Of a DNA stretch of 54,250 nt, positions 17,501-25,919 are shown piece after piece. Both the position numbers and the translations under genes were made by a program. The DNA comes from an uncultured Rhodospirillaceae bacterium (GTDB lineage Bacteria > Pseudomonadota > Alphaproteobacteria > Azospirillales > Azospirillaceae), in NCBI GenBank assembly GCA_937927415.1, contig CALBDS010000025.1, positions 1 to 54,250 on the forward strand, in the 5' to 3' direction. Each line of letters opens with the position of its first letter. Positions within the stretch are counted from its first letter, which is position 1. The notes under the pieces were generated by a model. The model saw nothing but the letters and a program-made list of their open reading frames with translations, searched no databases and was not told the DNA's origin.

Positions 17501-17998
17501 TTATTCTGCGGCCGGAGTCAGGAGAGAATCGGTGTCGCGGCGCAGTTTCATCCAATCGCGGTGGGAGATGATGCCGTCGAACAGGCGCTGGTATTCCACC
17601 CCGTTCTCCCGCAGCCACGCGGACAGTTTCTGGTCCGATGACTGGATGTGCAGAACCAGCCAGTTCAGCATGAACCGGCCCAGAAAGGCGCGGAATTCCG
17701 CTTCCGGCATGGGGGTGTTCATGGTGTGGCGGATCTCGTCCTCCGCCAGATCGTGCTGGTACCTGTGATCGTCGTAGAGCGGATAGCCGGCGGCTTCCAT
17801 CACCTTTTCTTCGTTGGTGAAATGCTCTTCGGTGTAGGTCAGCAGTTCCGCGGCCATGTCCCGCAGCCGCTGGCCCGACAGGCCGCCGTTGCCGTCGTCG
17901 TTGAACTGGTCGAGAAGGTGGATGAAATAGCGGTGCTCTTCGTCGATGCCGTCGATGCCCACCGACCAGCGGTCGTTCCAGCCTTCCAACTCGTCCAT
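17501..17998 (-). CDS. Bacteriohemerythrin
   Basis: A 165-residue hemerythrin-domain protein that should bind O2 at a di-iron site. Ligand motifs appear in order: DEEHRYF, HFTNEEKVM, HRYQHD and HIQSSD. The ATG at 17998 lies at the natural domain start (MDELEGWNDRWSVGIDGID); an in-frame ATG at 18064 would add 22 residues. The C-terminus (residues ~130-165) extends past the usual bundle. Such proteins store or sense oxygen in motile bacteria, and an Aer-like receptor gene lies 1.2 kb away. It shares its strand with the DUF1491 gene. Confidence 0.88.
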   Translation of the reverse strand: MDELEGWNDRWSVGIDGIDEEHRYFIHLLDQFNDDGNGGLSGQRLRDMAAELLTYTEEHFTNEEKVMEAAGYPLYDDHRYQHDLAEDEIRHTMNTPMPEAEFRAFLGRFMLNWLVLHIQSSDQKLSAWLRENGVEYQRLFDGIISHRDWMKLRRDTDSLLTPAAE

Positions 17999-18123
17999 CG
18001 CCCGTCCCTTTCCCCAAAGACCCGCGGCCCCGGAAAAGGCCGCGGCGTCCGTGTCGTCCGGCATAGCATTAAGATTGATATCTTCAAATTGACACAAATC
18101 AATAATGGGTGGGTTTGAAAGCG

Positions 18124-18456
18124 TCACACCACCCGGCCGTCGAACCATGGGCGGCCCTGGCGGTCCTCCACCTCGACCACCCACAGGTCGGGGTCGTATT
18201 TGACCTGACGGGCGATGTAGATGTCGGCACTCCCTTCGTCCATGGGGTCCGGCCCCAAGGGGCGGGACCACACCAGTTCCTCGTCCCGCCGGGTCTGGAC
18301 CAGGATGTCGAACAGCCCGTTCAGACGGTTGATCTTCAGCAGCACCGTGCCGCGCCCGGCATCACCCTTGCGCGCCACGGTCATCGGCACCCCCTGGACG
18401 TCGGCGGCGCGCACGTGCGCCATCACCCACAGCCCGGTCGGCAAACGGCCGTCCAT
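18124..18456 (-). CDS. DUF1491 family protein
   Basis: A 110-residue cytoplasmic protein matching DUF1491, a family common in alphaproteobacteria with no assigned role. Typical features are VMAHVRAADVQGVPMTVARK, a GTVLLKINRLNG strand and the C-terminal YIARQVKYDPDLWVVEVEDR. An AGGGAG ribosome site precedes the ATG at 18456; the longer open frame upstream overlaps pncA and is not expected to be real. It is divergent from pncA, with a shared promoter region of about 105 bases. Confidence 0.85.
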   Translation of the reverse strand: MDGRLPTGLWVMAHVRAADVQGVPMTVARKGDAGRGTVLLKINRLNGLFDILVQTRRDEELVWSRPLGPDPMDEGSADIYIARQVKYDPDLWVVEVEDRQGRPWFDGRVV

Positions 18457-18562
18457 GCGCCCTCTCCCTCTCTCTCCAACACCCGGCCCTGGAACGGGAC
18501 CGGCAAAACCCGTACAATTTGTATGACCTACTACCATTTCCGCCTTCCGGCAGGGGAACGCC

Positions 18563-19204
18563 ATGACCGCGCACGTCCTTTGCGCCACCGATGCCCTGAT
18601 TCTGATCGACATCCAGAACGATTTCTGTCCCGGCGGGGCGTTGGCGGTGCCCGGCGGGGACGCGGTGGTGCCGGTCGCCAACCGGCTGGCGCGGCGGTTC
18701 TCCACGGTGGTGCTGACCCAGGACTGGCACCCGGCGGACCACCGTTCCTTCGCCAGCGCCCATCCCGGTGCCGCCCTGTTTTCCACCGTCACGCTGTCGT
18801 ACGGCCCTCAGGTGCTGTGGCCCGACCATTGCGTCCAGGGCACCGCGGGGGCGGGCTTTCACCCCGATCTCGACACCGATGCCGCTCATCTGCTGGTGCG
18901 CAAGGGCTTTCACCGGGCCATCGACAGCTATTCCGCCTTTGCCGAGAACGACCGCACCACCACCACCGGCCTTGCCGGCCTTCTGCGCGACCGGGGCATC
19001 ACGCGGGTGTTCCTGGCCGGGCTGGCGACGGATTACTGCGTCGCCTTTTCCGCAGACGATGCCGTCCGCTCTGGCTTCGCCACGGTGGTGGTCGAGGACG
19101 GGTGCCGCGCCATCGATCTGGACGGCTCGCTGGACGCGGCCCGCCGCCAGATGGCGGCGGTGGGGGTCACATTCTGCCGCGAAGACTCCCTCATCGGCCC
19201 CTGA
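18563..19204 (+). CDS. pncA: Nicotinamidase
   Basis: A 213-residue isochorismatase-fold amidase converting nicotinamide to nicotinate for NAD salvage. The catalytic triad is visible as Asp in LIDIQNDFCPGG, Lys in VRKGFH and Cys in GLATDYCVAF. The metal site follows TQDWHPADH. Length and motif order fit PncA, including the RAIDSYSAF loop. It is a single-gene unit, convergent with the Aer-like receptor gene. Confidence 0.93.
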   Translation: MTAHVLCATDALILIDIQNDFCPGGALAVPGGDAVVPVANRLARRFSTVVLTQDWHPADHRSFASAHPGAALFSTVTLSYGPQVLWPDHCVQGTAGAGFHPDLDTDAAHLLVRKGFHRAIDSYSAFAENDRTTTTGLAGLLRDRGITRVFLAGLATDYCVAFSADDAVRSGFATVVVEDGCRAIDLDGSLDAARRQMAAVGVTFCREDSLIGP

Positions 19205-19246
19205 GGCATCAGCCCGTGACCGGGGCGGCGGCTCCCGAACGGCCGC

Positions 19247-21733
19247 TCACGCGGCCGGGGGCTGCTGCGGCGCCAGCCGCATGGTCAGCCGCTGGAACCC
19301 GGCCAGGAACGACGCCGGGATTTCGGTGAAGCGCACATGCAGCCGGCCCGTCAGCGAGGCCCGGACCTCGAACCGCAATTCGGCGCCAAGCTCGTGGATG
19401 ATGATGGTTCCACGGCTGCCCTCCCCCAGCATCCGGATGCCGCCGGCGCGGTCTTCGCCGATGGTGGCCCCGCCTTCGGACAGTTCGATGACCCGGCACT
19501 CCACGCCGTCCATCTCCGGTGCGCGCACCGTGCAGGCCAGATCCACGGCATAGCGCGGCAGCTTGCGGCGGTCGGCTTCCTTGGTGGAGGTGCGCACCAC
19601 CCGCACCAGCACCTGCCGCAGCGCCTGGATGCTGTGGGACACCTCGTCGGAATTGATGCGCACGTTGCCGGCCTGTTCCCCGGTTTCGCGGGCGTCCTGA
19701 GAGACGCGGGCGATCAGGTCGGCCACCTCGCGGGCGGCGGAGCTGGTTTCCACCACGTTGCGGCTGATTTCCTGGGTGGCGGCACTCTGCTCTTCCATGG
19801 CCGCGGCGATGGCGGTGGAAATCTCGTCGATGGTGGCGATGGTCCGGCCGATGCCCGACACCGCCGACACCGCCCCCTGGGTGGCCGCCTGAATGGTGGC
19901 GATCTGGCGGGAGATTTCCTCGGTCGAACGGGCGGTCTGGTTGGCAAGGTTCTTCACCTCGCCCGCCACCACGGCGAATCCCTTGCCGGCCTCGCCCGCG
20001 CGGGCCGCCTCGATGGTGGCGTTCAGCGCCAACAGGTTGGTCTGGCTGGCGATGTCGCCGATCAGGTTGGCGATCTCGCCGATCTTGGCCACCTCCTCCG
20101 ACAAGGACAGGATGGCGCTCTGGGTCGCCTGGCTGTCGGTCACCGCCGATTTGGTGACGCTGCCGGCGTGGGACACCTGGGCGGCGATCTCGCGGATCGA
20201 CGCGGCCAACTCCTCGGTGGCGCTGGCGACGGCCTGGGCGTTGGCCAGCGCCTCGTCGGCGGCGGCGGCCACCCCCTGGCTGTTCTGGCTCACGCGGTCG
20301 GCGGAGCCGGCCATGGATTCGGCGTCGTCGGCCATGGCCTTGGTGCGCTGCGCCACCTGCTCCACCGCCGACCCGGCTTCCCGTTCCACGGTGCCGGCCA
20401 TGTCCTCCAGCGCGCGGCGGCGGTCGGCCTCGGCCTGCCGCTCGCGTTCGGCGCGCTCCTGGGCATTGTAGCCCAGCTTGGCTTTCAGCGCGCGCAACTG
20501 GGTGTTCATGCGGCGGAATTCGGGAACGGTGGCGTCCTCGATCTCGTGCAGGTAATCGTTGCGGGCAATGGCGTCGAAATGCACCTCGGCGCGGGCCAGC
20601 GGCCGGCGGATGGCGCCCAGCAGCAGCCAGCCCAGCACGGCGGCACCGGCGGCACTGGCCGTCACCACCAGCAGCGCGATCAGACGACGGGCGGCATAGG
20701 CATCGTGGGCACGAAGGCGGGCGGCCTCGGCTTCCTTCAGCTTGGCGGCCAGCAGGTCGCGGGTCAGCGCCTGGGCCTTGGCAAAGCGGGGCAGCATGGT
20801 GCCGTTGAACAGGGTTTCCAGCCCCAGGGCGTTGCCCGCGGCGACCAGATTAAGCCCCGGCTCCAGCCCTTCCCGGACATAGGCGCTGCGCTCGGCGGCG
20901 AATCGGTCGGCGATGGCCTTTTCCCCCGCCGTCATCGGGCGGGCGGCGAGCGAATCCCACAGACGGCTGGTGGCGGCGATGTTCTGGCGCACGGTCGCCG
21001 CACGGTCGCCGACCACCTTGGCATCGGCCCCGTCACGCAGATCGATGACCAGCAGGGTCATGGTCTGCAGATTGTCGCGCATGCGATCCAGGATTTCGCC
21101 CAACTGGCCCATGGGAACCGTGTGGTTCTCGAACACATCCTCCAGCGCGGCGTCGGTCCCGCCCATGCCCGACAGGGCAAACCAGGTGCTGCCGATCATC
21201 AGCGCGATCATCAGCGCAAAGGCCATGGTCAGCCGGCCGGCGATGCTGCGGCCGAAGCGGCTCAGCTTTTCACCCAGACCCGGGTGGATCACCGCCCCTT
21301 CGCGGATGATAACCCCCTTGGCCTGACCGTTGCGGACGGCGGCATAAAGCTGGTCGGCGGCGGCGATCTGGGCGCGCGACGGCTTGGACCGGATCGAGAT
21401 ATATTCCGTGATCCGCCCATCTTCGATCACCGGGGTGACGTTGGCCCGCACCCAATAGAAATCGCCGGTCTTGGTGCGGTTCTTCACCAGCCCTTCCCAC
21501 GGGCGGCCCTGCTTGACCGTCGCCCACAGGTCGGCGAACGCCTCCTTGGGCATGTGGGGATGGCGGACCAGATTGTGGGGAGCGCCAAGCAACTCCTCTT
21601 CCGAGAAGCCGCTGATATCGACGAACGCCTTGTTGACGAAGGTGATGCGGCCACCGGGGTCGGTGCGCGACACCAGCATTTCACCGTCCGGCAGTTCCAC
21701 TTCACGGTTGGTGATCGGTTCGTTGAGACGCAT
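19247..21733 (-). CDS. Aer-like PAS chemoreceptor with C-terminal PilZ domain
   Basis: An 828-residue receptor. An N-terminal cytoplasmic PAS domain (residues ~20-115; GRITFVNKAFVDISGFSEEE, VRHPHMPKEAFADLW) resembles the FAD-binding PAS of Aer. TM1 is at ~168-187, a helical periplasmic segment follows, TM2 lies near 350-372, then HAMP and the MA signalling hairpin (SQTNLLALNATIEAARAGEA). Beyond the usual end comes a PilZ domain with RRKLPRYAVDL and ELSEGGA, the cyclic-di-GMP binding motifs. Azospirillum Aer and Tlp1 have this layout. It probably senses redox state or oxygen and is tuned by cyclic-di-GMP. Confidence 0.93.
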   Translation of the reverse strand: MRLNEPITNREVELPDGEMLVSRTDPGGRITFVNKAFVDISGFSEEELLGAPHNLVRHPHMPKEAFADLWATVKQGRPWEGLVKNRTKTGDFYWVRANVTPVIEDGRITEYISIRSKPSRAQIAAADQLYAAVRNGQAKGVIIREGAVIHPGLGEKLSRFGRSIAGRLTMAFALMIALMIGSTWFALSGMGGTDAALEDVFENHTVPMGQLGEILDRMRDNLQTMTLLVIDLRDGADAKVVGDRAATVRQNIAATSRLWDSLAARPMTAGEKAIADRFAAERSAYVREGLEPGLNLVAAGNALGLETLFNGTMLPRFAKAQALTRDLLAAKLKEAEAARLRAHDAYAARRLIALLVVTASAAGAAVLGWLLLGAIRRPLARAEVHFDAIARNDYLHEIEDATVPEFRRMNTQLRALKAKLGYNAQERAERERQAEADRRRALEDMAGTVEREAGSAVEQVAQRTKAMADDAESMAGSADRVSQNSQGVAAAADEALANAQAVASATEELAASIREIAAQVSHAGSVTKSAVTDSQATQSAILSLSEEVAKIGEIANLIGDIASQTNLLALNATIEAARAGEAGKGFAVVAGEVKNLANQTARSTEEISRQIATIQAATQGAVSAVSGIGRTIATIDEISTAIAAAMEEQSAATQEISRNVVETSSAAREVADLIARVSQDARETGEQAGNVRINSDEVSHSIQALRQVLVRVVRTSTKEADRRKLPRYAVDLACTVRAPEMDGVECRVIELSEGGATIGEDRAGGIRMLGEGSRGTIIIHELGAELRFEVRASLTGRLHVRFTEIPASFLAGFQRLTMRLAPQQPPAA

Positions 21734-21926
21734 CCTTCACCGCTCCCTTGCATCTGGTTGGGGGCTTGGTTGGCCGAAAAACATTAAGTTTTATATTGTT
21801 TTTATGGATAGCGTTTCTATCGAATCCGCCAGCCTTCGGCAATGGATGAATTTCGGGCATAATTCTTACAAAATGGTCTACGCTGCAGCCAAAGAGCAAA
21901 TCCACTGCTGTTTTTTGTGCCGGGAC

Positions 21927-22187
21927 ATGAAACGAAACCGCCTTCTTTATATTATTGCTTTCAGCTTAAGCTTATATAAGCCGGCTGAGGCCGCGACCGT
22001 TTCCTCCGCCCAGGCGGAAGCGAAGGAAACGGCACGTTCCGGTAACTGTACGCCCACCAAAGTGGAAGTGATGCGTTACATTCCGGGACGGGAACCCCAG
22101 ACGGTCTTCAAGATCGACTGCGGCGAGGAAAAGGGGATCTTCGTCCTGGTGCAATGCCGCGGGCGTATCTGTACGCTGTTGCGCTGA
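21927..22187 (+). CDS. Small exported Cys-containing protein
   Basis: An 86-residue protein with a Sec signal peptide (MKRNRLLYIIAFSLSLYKPA, cleavage near AEA) and a mature part of about 63 residues with four cysteines (NCTPTK, KIDCGEEKG, VQCRGRICTLLR), which could form two disulfides. A CGGGAC element precedes the ATG at 21927. The family is not recognised. The frame is open from 21471, but the upstream part lies antisense to the receptor gene and is unlikely to be translated. Confidence 0.6.
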   Translation: MKRNRLLYIIAFSLSLYKPAEAATVSSAQAEAKETARSGNCTPTKVEVMRYIPGREPQTVFKIDCGEEKGIFVLVQCRGRICTLLR

Positions 22188-22273
22188 CCGTGGATTCAGG
22201 GCTTGTTAAGGCTCTTGGCCGTGCAATGAAGACGCTCAAGGCCCATCCCATGCCGTCGGCCCCTGTTCGGATC

Positions 22274-22651
22274 ATGCCCATGCGCCCGTCCCGCTCCGGT
22301 CTTGTCCTGCTGGCCCTGCTGCCGTTGGCGGGCGCGTGCACACCTGTGGCCATGGTGGGGATGGGGACGGCGGCGGCCGACGGGGTGTCGCTGACCAGCA
22401 CCCGCAAGACGCTGGTGGATCATGCGGTGTCGGGCTTGACCGGCAAGGACTGCTCGGTCGTGTCGTTCAGCGAAACCGGGGATTATTGCCCGGAAAAGGT
22501 GGTGGTGGACCGTTCCGACGTCTATTGCTACCGCACGCTGGCGGATGTGGAATGCCACCACATCCCCGACCCCTACCGCAACGGCGACCGTGCGCTGGCC
22601 AGCCCGCCGCCGGTGCGCAAGCCGGCCAACCAGCGCACCGCCTTCGATTAA
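22274..22651 (+). CDS. Small lipoprotein
   Basis: A protein of about 125 residues with a lipoprotein signal ending in the lipobox LAGAC, so it should be lipidated and anchored in the envelope. The mature part has several cysteines (GKDCSVVSF, DYCPEKV, VYCYRTLADVECH) and a Pro-rich tail. The start at 22274 gives a normal n-region; ATGs at 22226 and 22250 are alternatives and none has a strong ribosome site. It follows the small exported protein on the same strand and may be cotranscribed. Function unknown. Confidence 0.65.
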   Translation: MPMRPSRSGLVLLALLPLAGACTPVAMVGMGTAAADGVSLTSTRKTLVDHAVSGLTGKDCSVVSFSETGDYCPEKVVVDRSDVYCYRTLADVECHHIPDPYRNGDRALASPPPVRKPANQRTAFD

Positions 22652-22681
22652 ACCGATCACCCGTGATCCCGGCCGGGACGG

Positions 22682-23119
22682 TCAGCGGACCTTCTTGGCC
22701 GCGAACGCCTTGGCAATCGCCAGCATGGATTTCTCGTGCGATGCGCCGGGGGGGGCGGCCTTCACCGCCGGGGCGGCGGTGGACGCGGCGGCGGCCGGAC
22801 GGGCGGGGGTTCCGGGCTTGCCGGCGGACGGTTCGTCGTCGTCGCGCCCCATGCGGTCCAGCACCCGCGCCAGCGCCTCACGCGACAGGGCGCCGCTGCC
22901 GGCCCCGTCACGCCCGGCCCGCGGGGCGGAGCGGGCGCGGCGCAGCACCCGTTCGATGGCGGCGGCGGCGATGGCCTGCAGGAACGGCTGGGCCATCGCC
23001 AGCAAGAGCTGGGGATCCTTGACCGCCATGGCGATCAGGATCTTCTGCGCCACCGCCCGGCTGCCGTTCGCCGCGGTCAGCGCCTCGCGCACCTTGCTGT
23101 CCACCGATGAATCAGCCAT
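22682..23119 (-). CDS. Hypothetical Ala-rich protein
   Basis: A 145-residue protein with a helical N-terminal half (SSVDSKVREALTAANGSRAV, LLAMAQPFLQAIAAAAIERV), a low-complexity Ala/Pro/Gly linker, and a short C-terminal helix of Lys and Ala (AIAKAFAAKKVR). The ATG at 23119 has AGGA at good spacing; an ATG two codons earlier is possible. No signal peptide or enzyme motif is seen. It is divergent from the DsbA-family gene. Confidence 0.6.
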   Translation of the reverse strand: MADSSVDSKVREALTAANGSRAVAQKILIAMAVKDPQLLLAMAQPFLQAIAAAAIERVLRRARSAPRAGRDGAGSGALSREALARVLDRMGRDDDEPSAGKPGTPARPAAAASTAAPAVKAAPPGASHEKSMLAIAKAFAAKKVR

Positions 23120-23236
23120 CGCCATCCTGCCTGCACTCTATTCTTTCTTCAGCCTGTGCCAGCCTGCCGCCGGGGATTGCCGGCCGGCGCCGGCTGCCCG
23201 TTGCTCCGGCACGGGGAATGGAGGATAGTAGCACGC

Positions 23237-23908
23237 ATGCTGATCGAAACCTTTGCCGATCTTGTCTGTCCCTGGTGCTACATCGGTTCCCACCGGCTGG
23301 AACGCGCGATGGGCCAGCGCCCCCGCCTGATCGCCGCCGCGCGGGTGCAGACCCGGTGGCAGCCGTTCCAGCTCAACCCCGACCTGCCCCGCGGCGGGGT
23401 GGACCGCGGCGCCTATCTGGTGACCAAGTTCGGCGGGGCGGAGCGGGCCCGCCAGATCCATGCGGTGGTCGAGGAAACCGCCGCCCGTGACGGGCTACCC
23501 CTGGTCCTGGACCGCATCCGGCGGATTCCCAACACCTTCGACGCCCACCGGCTGGTGCTGATCGCCGCCCGGTCGGGGCAGCAGGACGCCATGGTGCGGG
23601 CGCTGTTCCACGCCTATTTCGCCGAGGGGCTGGACATCGGCGACCGCGACACCCTGGCCGCCACCGCCGCCGCCGTGGGGCTGGACGGGGCGGAGGTGCG
23701 CACCCTGCTGGCCGGCGATGCCGAGGCCGCGGGCGTCCACGCCGCCGACCGCCTGGCCCGGCAACTGGGGCTGCAGGCCGTGCCCTGCTACATCTTCAAC
23801 CACCGCTACGCCCTGTCGGGGGCGCAGGAGCCGTCCAGCTTCCTGCCGCTGCTGGATCTGGCGGTGGAAGAAGGGCAGGACGTGACCGTCGCCGTCTCCG
23901 CCGACTGA
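23237..23908 (+). CDS. DsbA-family (FrnE-like) thiol oxidoreductase
   Basis: A 223-residue cytoplasmic thioredoxin-fold protein. The active-site motif CPWC appears near the N-terminus (FADLVCPWCYIGSHRLERAM), followed by the helical insertion of the DsbA/FrnE/2-hydroxychromene-2-carboxylate isomerase group and the cis-Pro strand (LGLQAVPCYIFNHRYALSGA). There is no signal peptide, which fits FrnE rather than periplasmic DsbA. GGAGG lies 14 bases before the ATG. Substrate unknown; disulfide isomerisation or a detoxification role is likely. Confidence 0.87.
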   Translation: MLIETFADLVCPWCYIGSHRLERAMGQRPRLIAAARVQTRWQPFQLNPDLPRGGVDRGAYLVTKFGGAERARQIHAVVEETAARDGLPLVLDRIRRIPNTFDAHRLVLIAARSGQQDAMVRALFHAYFAEGLDIGDRDTLAATAAAVGLDGAEVRTLLAGDAEAAGVHAADRLARQLGLQAVPCYIFNHRYALSGAQEPSSFLPLLDLAVEEGQDVTVAVSAD

Positions 23909-24059
23909 ACCGGCCCGCTTCTTTCCCTTCCTGCTGAAACAGCTCCCCCCGCCCGGCACCGGCGGGGCGGCTGGTGCCGCACGCGTGCCGGGCGGGGATG
24001 GGCGGGCGGCTCTCATCCCCCCTGATACCCCCACTTGCCTGTTTTTTGAGCAAACCAAC

Positions 24060-24185
24060 TTATACACATACGGAACCCCGGCGGCATCGGGGCGGGGACG
24101 ATTCCATTCTCGATTTATGCACGGAGCTATCCACGAAAACTGTGGAGAAGATCTGTGGGGAAACGGTTATCCACAGTTATTCACA
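24060..24185. promoter_or_regulatory. Cluster of DnaA boxes (possible origin or DnaA-control region)
   Basis: Three exact TTATNCACA boxes lie at 24060-24068 (TTATACACA), 24167-24175 (TTATCCACA) and 24177-24185 (TTATTCACA). Three near matches lie between them at 24127-24135, 24141-24149 (reverse) and 24154-24162 (reverse). They sit in a noncoding stretch (23909-24296) with some AT-rich runs, just before a small RHH-like gene. Six boxes in 126 bases is far above chance in DNA this GC-rich. It could be an origin, a DnaA-titrating site, or DnaA control of the downstream gene. Confidence 0.7.
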
Positions 24186-24296
24186 TTCTATGATCCCCAA
24201 GAAACTTCAATCGTCCCAAGCATTTCCCTTGCTGTCGGCGGCCCATGGGGAATACTCAGAATGGCAGGCGATAGACGACAACGGAGGGCAGACCGC

Positions 24297-24545
24297 ATGA
24301 AGACCGCCCCGCACCGGCCAAGAAAGGCGACGATTTCGTTGAGAATTGACAACGGAATCAAAGCGGCTGCGCGTAATTACGCTCGCCAGCGTCATGTTCC
24401 CCTGTCGTCTGTCGTGCGTGATCTTTTGATTCGCTACGTCGCCGACTGCGCCCGCGAAAATGACGAGGCGTATCCCGACCTGTTCGGACAGGGGCCGTCG
24501 CAATACGACCTGCCTCCGCCGCCCCGCACCAAGGAGCGGCGGTAA
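24297..24545 (+). CDS. Small ribbon-helix-helix-like DNA-binding protein
   Basis: An 82-residue basic protein. A short strand (KATISLRIDNGIKAAA) followed by two helices (RNYARQRHVPLSSVVRDLLI RYVAD) resembles the MetJ/Arc/CopG fold, so it probably binds DNA as a dimer. A GGAGGG ribosome site precedes the ATG at 24297. The C-terminal 25 residues are polar and Pro-rich. It stands directly downstream of the DnaA-box cluster, which suggests a link to replication or copy control, though it could be a simple regulator. It is convergent with gpmA. Confidence 0.65.
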   Translation: MKTAPHRPRKATISLRIDNGIKAAARNYARQRHVPLSSVVRDLLIRYVADCARENDEAYPDLFGQGPSQYDLPPPPRTKERR

Positions 24546-24564
24546 GCGTTCCGCACCTTATATA

Positions 24565-25293
24565 TTACCCTCCCCGGCCCCAGCCGGTGGTTTCCATCCC
24601 CTGGGGGCCAAGGAAGAAGCGGTTCAACGGCTCCAGATCGCTCCCCAATTCATAGACCAGCGGTGTGCCGGTCGGGATTTCCACATCGGGGATGATCTGA
24701 TCGGGCACATGGTCCAAATGCTTGACCAGCCCGCGCAGGCTGTTGCCATGGGCCACCACCAGCACCCGCGCGCCCAGCCGCAGGGCCGGCACGATGCCCT
24801 CGGTCCAATAGGGCAGAACCCGGCCCACCGTATCCTTCAGGCTTTCCCCCCGCGGCAGCGATTCGCGCGCCAGCCCGGCGTACCGGCGGTCGCAACAGGC
24901 GGAGCGGGGATCGTCCGGTTCGATGGGCGGCGGCGGCACATCCCAGCTTCGCCGCCACAGCCGCACCTGATCCGCCCCGTGGCGGGCCGCCGTCTCGTCC
25001 TTGTTCAGCCCCTGCAGCGCACCGTAATGCCGTTCGTTCAGCCGCCAATGCTTATGCACCGGCAGCCACAGCCGGTCCATGGTGTCCAACGCTACGTCCA
25101 GCGACCGGATGGCCCGCCGCAGGACCGAGGTATAGGCCACGTCGAAATCGATGCCCGCCGCCGCCATCCGGGCCGCGGCTTCGCGGATGTCCGCCTCCCC
25201 CTCGGGCGTCAGGTCGATGTCGGTCCAGCCGGTGAACAGACCCTGGCTGTTCCACACGCTTTGACCGTGACGGAGCAGAACAAGTCGCAGCAT
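24565..25293 (-). CDS. gpmA: 2,3-bisphosphoglycerate-dependent phosphoglycerate mutase
   Basis: A 242-residue glycolytic enzyme interconverting 3- and 2-phosphoglycerate. LLRHGQSVWN carries the phosphorylated histidine (residue 9), with NLQGLFTGW-like substrate contacts (SQGLFTGWTDIDLTPEG) and the second catalytic histidine in VVAHGNSLRGLVKHLD. RHYGALQGLNKDETAARHG is the usual signature. Length and motifs are full. It sits alone between the RHH-like and RepL-like genes. Confidence 0.94.
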   Translation of the reverse strand: MLRLVLLRHGQSVWNSQGLFTGWTDIDLTPEGEADIREAAARMAAAGIDFDVAYTSVLRRAIRSLDVALDTMDRLWLPVHKHWRLNERHYGALQGLNKDETAARHGADQVRLWRRSWDVPPPPIEPDDPRSACCDRRYAGLARESLPRGESLKDTVGRVLPYWTEGIVPALRLGARVLVVAHGNSLRGLVKHLDHVPDQIIPDVEIPTGTPLVYELGSDLEPLNRFFLGPQGMETTGWGRGG

Positions 25294-25631
25294 GATAGCC
25301 CCTCCCCGCCCCGGATCACCGGAGCGTTTTCGTGGAAATATCCTTTTCCTTCAACGGATTAACCCACGAAAAGGTTCCCATCCCGCATGGTTTGGTTTGC
25401 CCCGCGAAAGGGAACCGGGAGGTTTATGTCAAAGGCGAAATACGGCCGACATACGGAGAAAACATTAGCCCCCTAGAGTATCGCCATCGACACGGTAACG
25501 CTTCCGGCACCTCCCACAGCCACCGGGCACGGGATGCGGAAGACGGGGCGGAACCGGCGTCGGCTCACCCCCGCGGCCGGTGGCCGCGGACAAACGGATC
25601 AAATGCCATATAACTTGCGATTGAGGCAGCC
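25294..25631. other. Noncoding region between gpmA and the RepL-like gene
   Basis: About 340 bases. The left part has AT-rich patches and may hold promoters for gpmA (leftwards) and for the right-hand genes. One very short open frame with a good ribosome site (25426-25476) is listed separately. From 25500 to 25610 the DNA is GC-rich with no recognised motif, ending in an AT-rich step just before the RepL-like start. Confidence 0.4.
25426..25476 (+). CDS. Possible 16-residue peptide (leader or remnant)
   Basis: A GGGAGG ribosome site three bases before an ATG opens a 16-codon frame, MSKAKYGRHTEKTLAP, ended by TAG. The quality of the start site is unusual for chance, and the basic N-terminus resembles the beginning of a DNA-binding protein. 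It could be a leader peptide for the RepL-like gene 155 bases downstream, or the intact start of a decayed gene. Evidence is only the start site. Confidence 0.3.
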   Translation: MSKAKYGRHTEKTLAP

Positions 25632-25907
25632 ATGTACCATCATGACGCACTCTCCAGGGCCGTTTCGGTGGATCGGGACATCACCTTGGAGGCTCTTCGT
25701 GTGTTCACCTATTTGAGCCGGCGTCTCTGCTTCGATCAGTCCACCCCCGTGCTTCAGTCCGAACTGGCCGAAGCCCTGGGGATGCAGCGGCCCAACGTGA
25801 ACCGGGCGATCAAGCTTCTGGAGAACAAGCAGATCCTGCTGCGTGACTCCAAGCTTGGCCGTGCGATCACGTTCCGCCTGAATCCGGAGTTGGGCGGCCG
25901 GGCCTGA
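25632..25907 (+). CDS. RepL-like winged-helix protein
   Basis: A 91-residue protein made almost entirely of a winged helix. The helix-turn-helix is LQSELAEALGMQRPNVNRAI KLLENKQILL, and the end FRLNPELGGRA matches the (Y/F)RLNP-E-(W/G)-G close of the RepL plasmid replication/maintenance family. GAGG precedes the ATG. It is followed after 12 bases by a gene of unknown function, probably in the same operon. It may act in replication control or as an ordinary repressor; the RepL likeness rests on short motifs. Confidence 0.65.
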   Translation: MYHHDALSRAVSVDRDITLEALRVFTYLSRRLCFDQSTPVLQSELAEALGMQRPNVNRAIKLLENKQILLRDSKLGRAITFRLNPELGGRA

Positions 25908-25919
25908 TCGGCCTGACGG

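Noticed and set aside
25332..25613. A 93-codon gene between gpmA and the RepL-like gene
   Set aside because: No ribosome site, no family resemblance, and its second half is GC-rich low-complexity sequence; the short frame inside it has a much better start.
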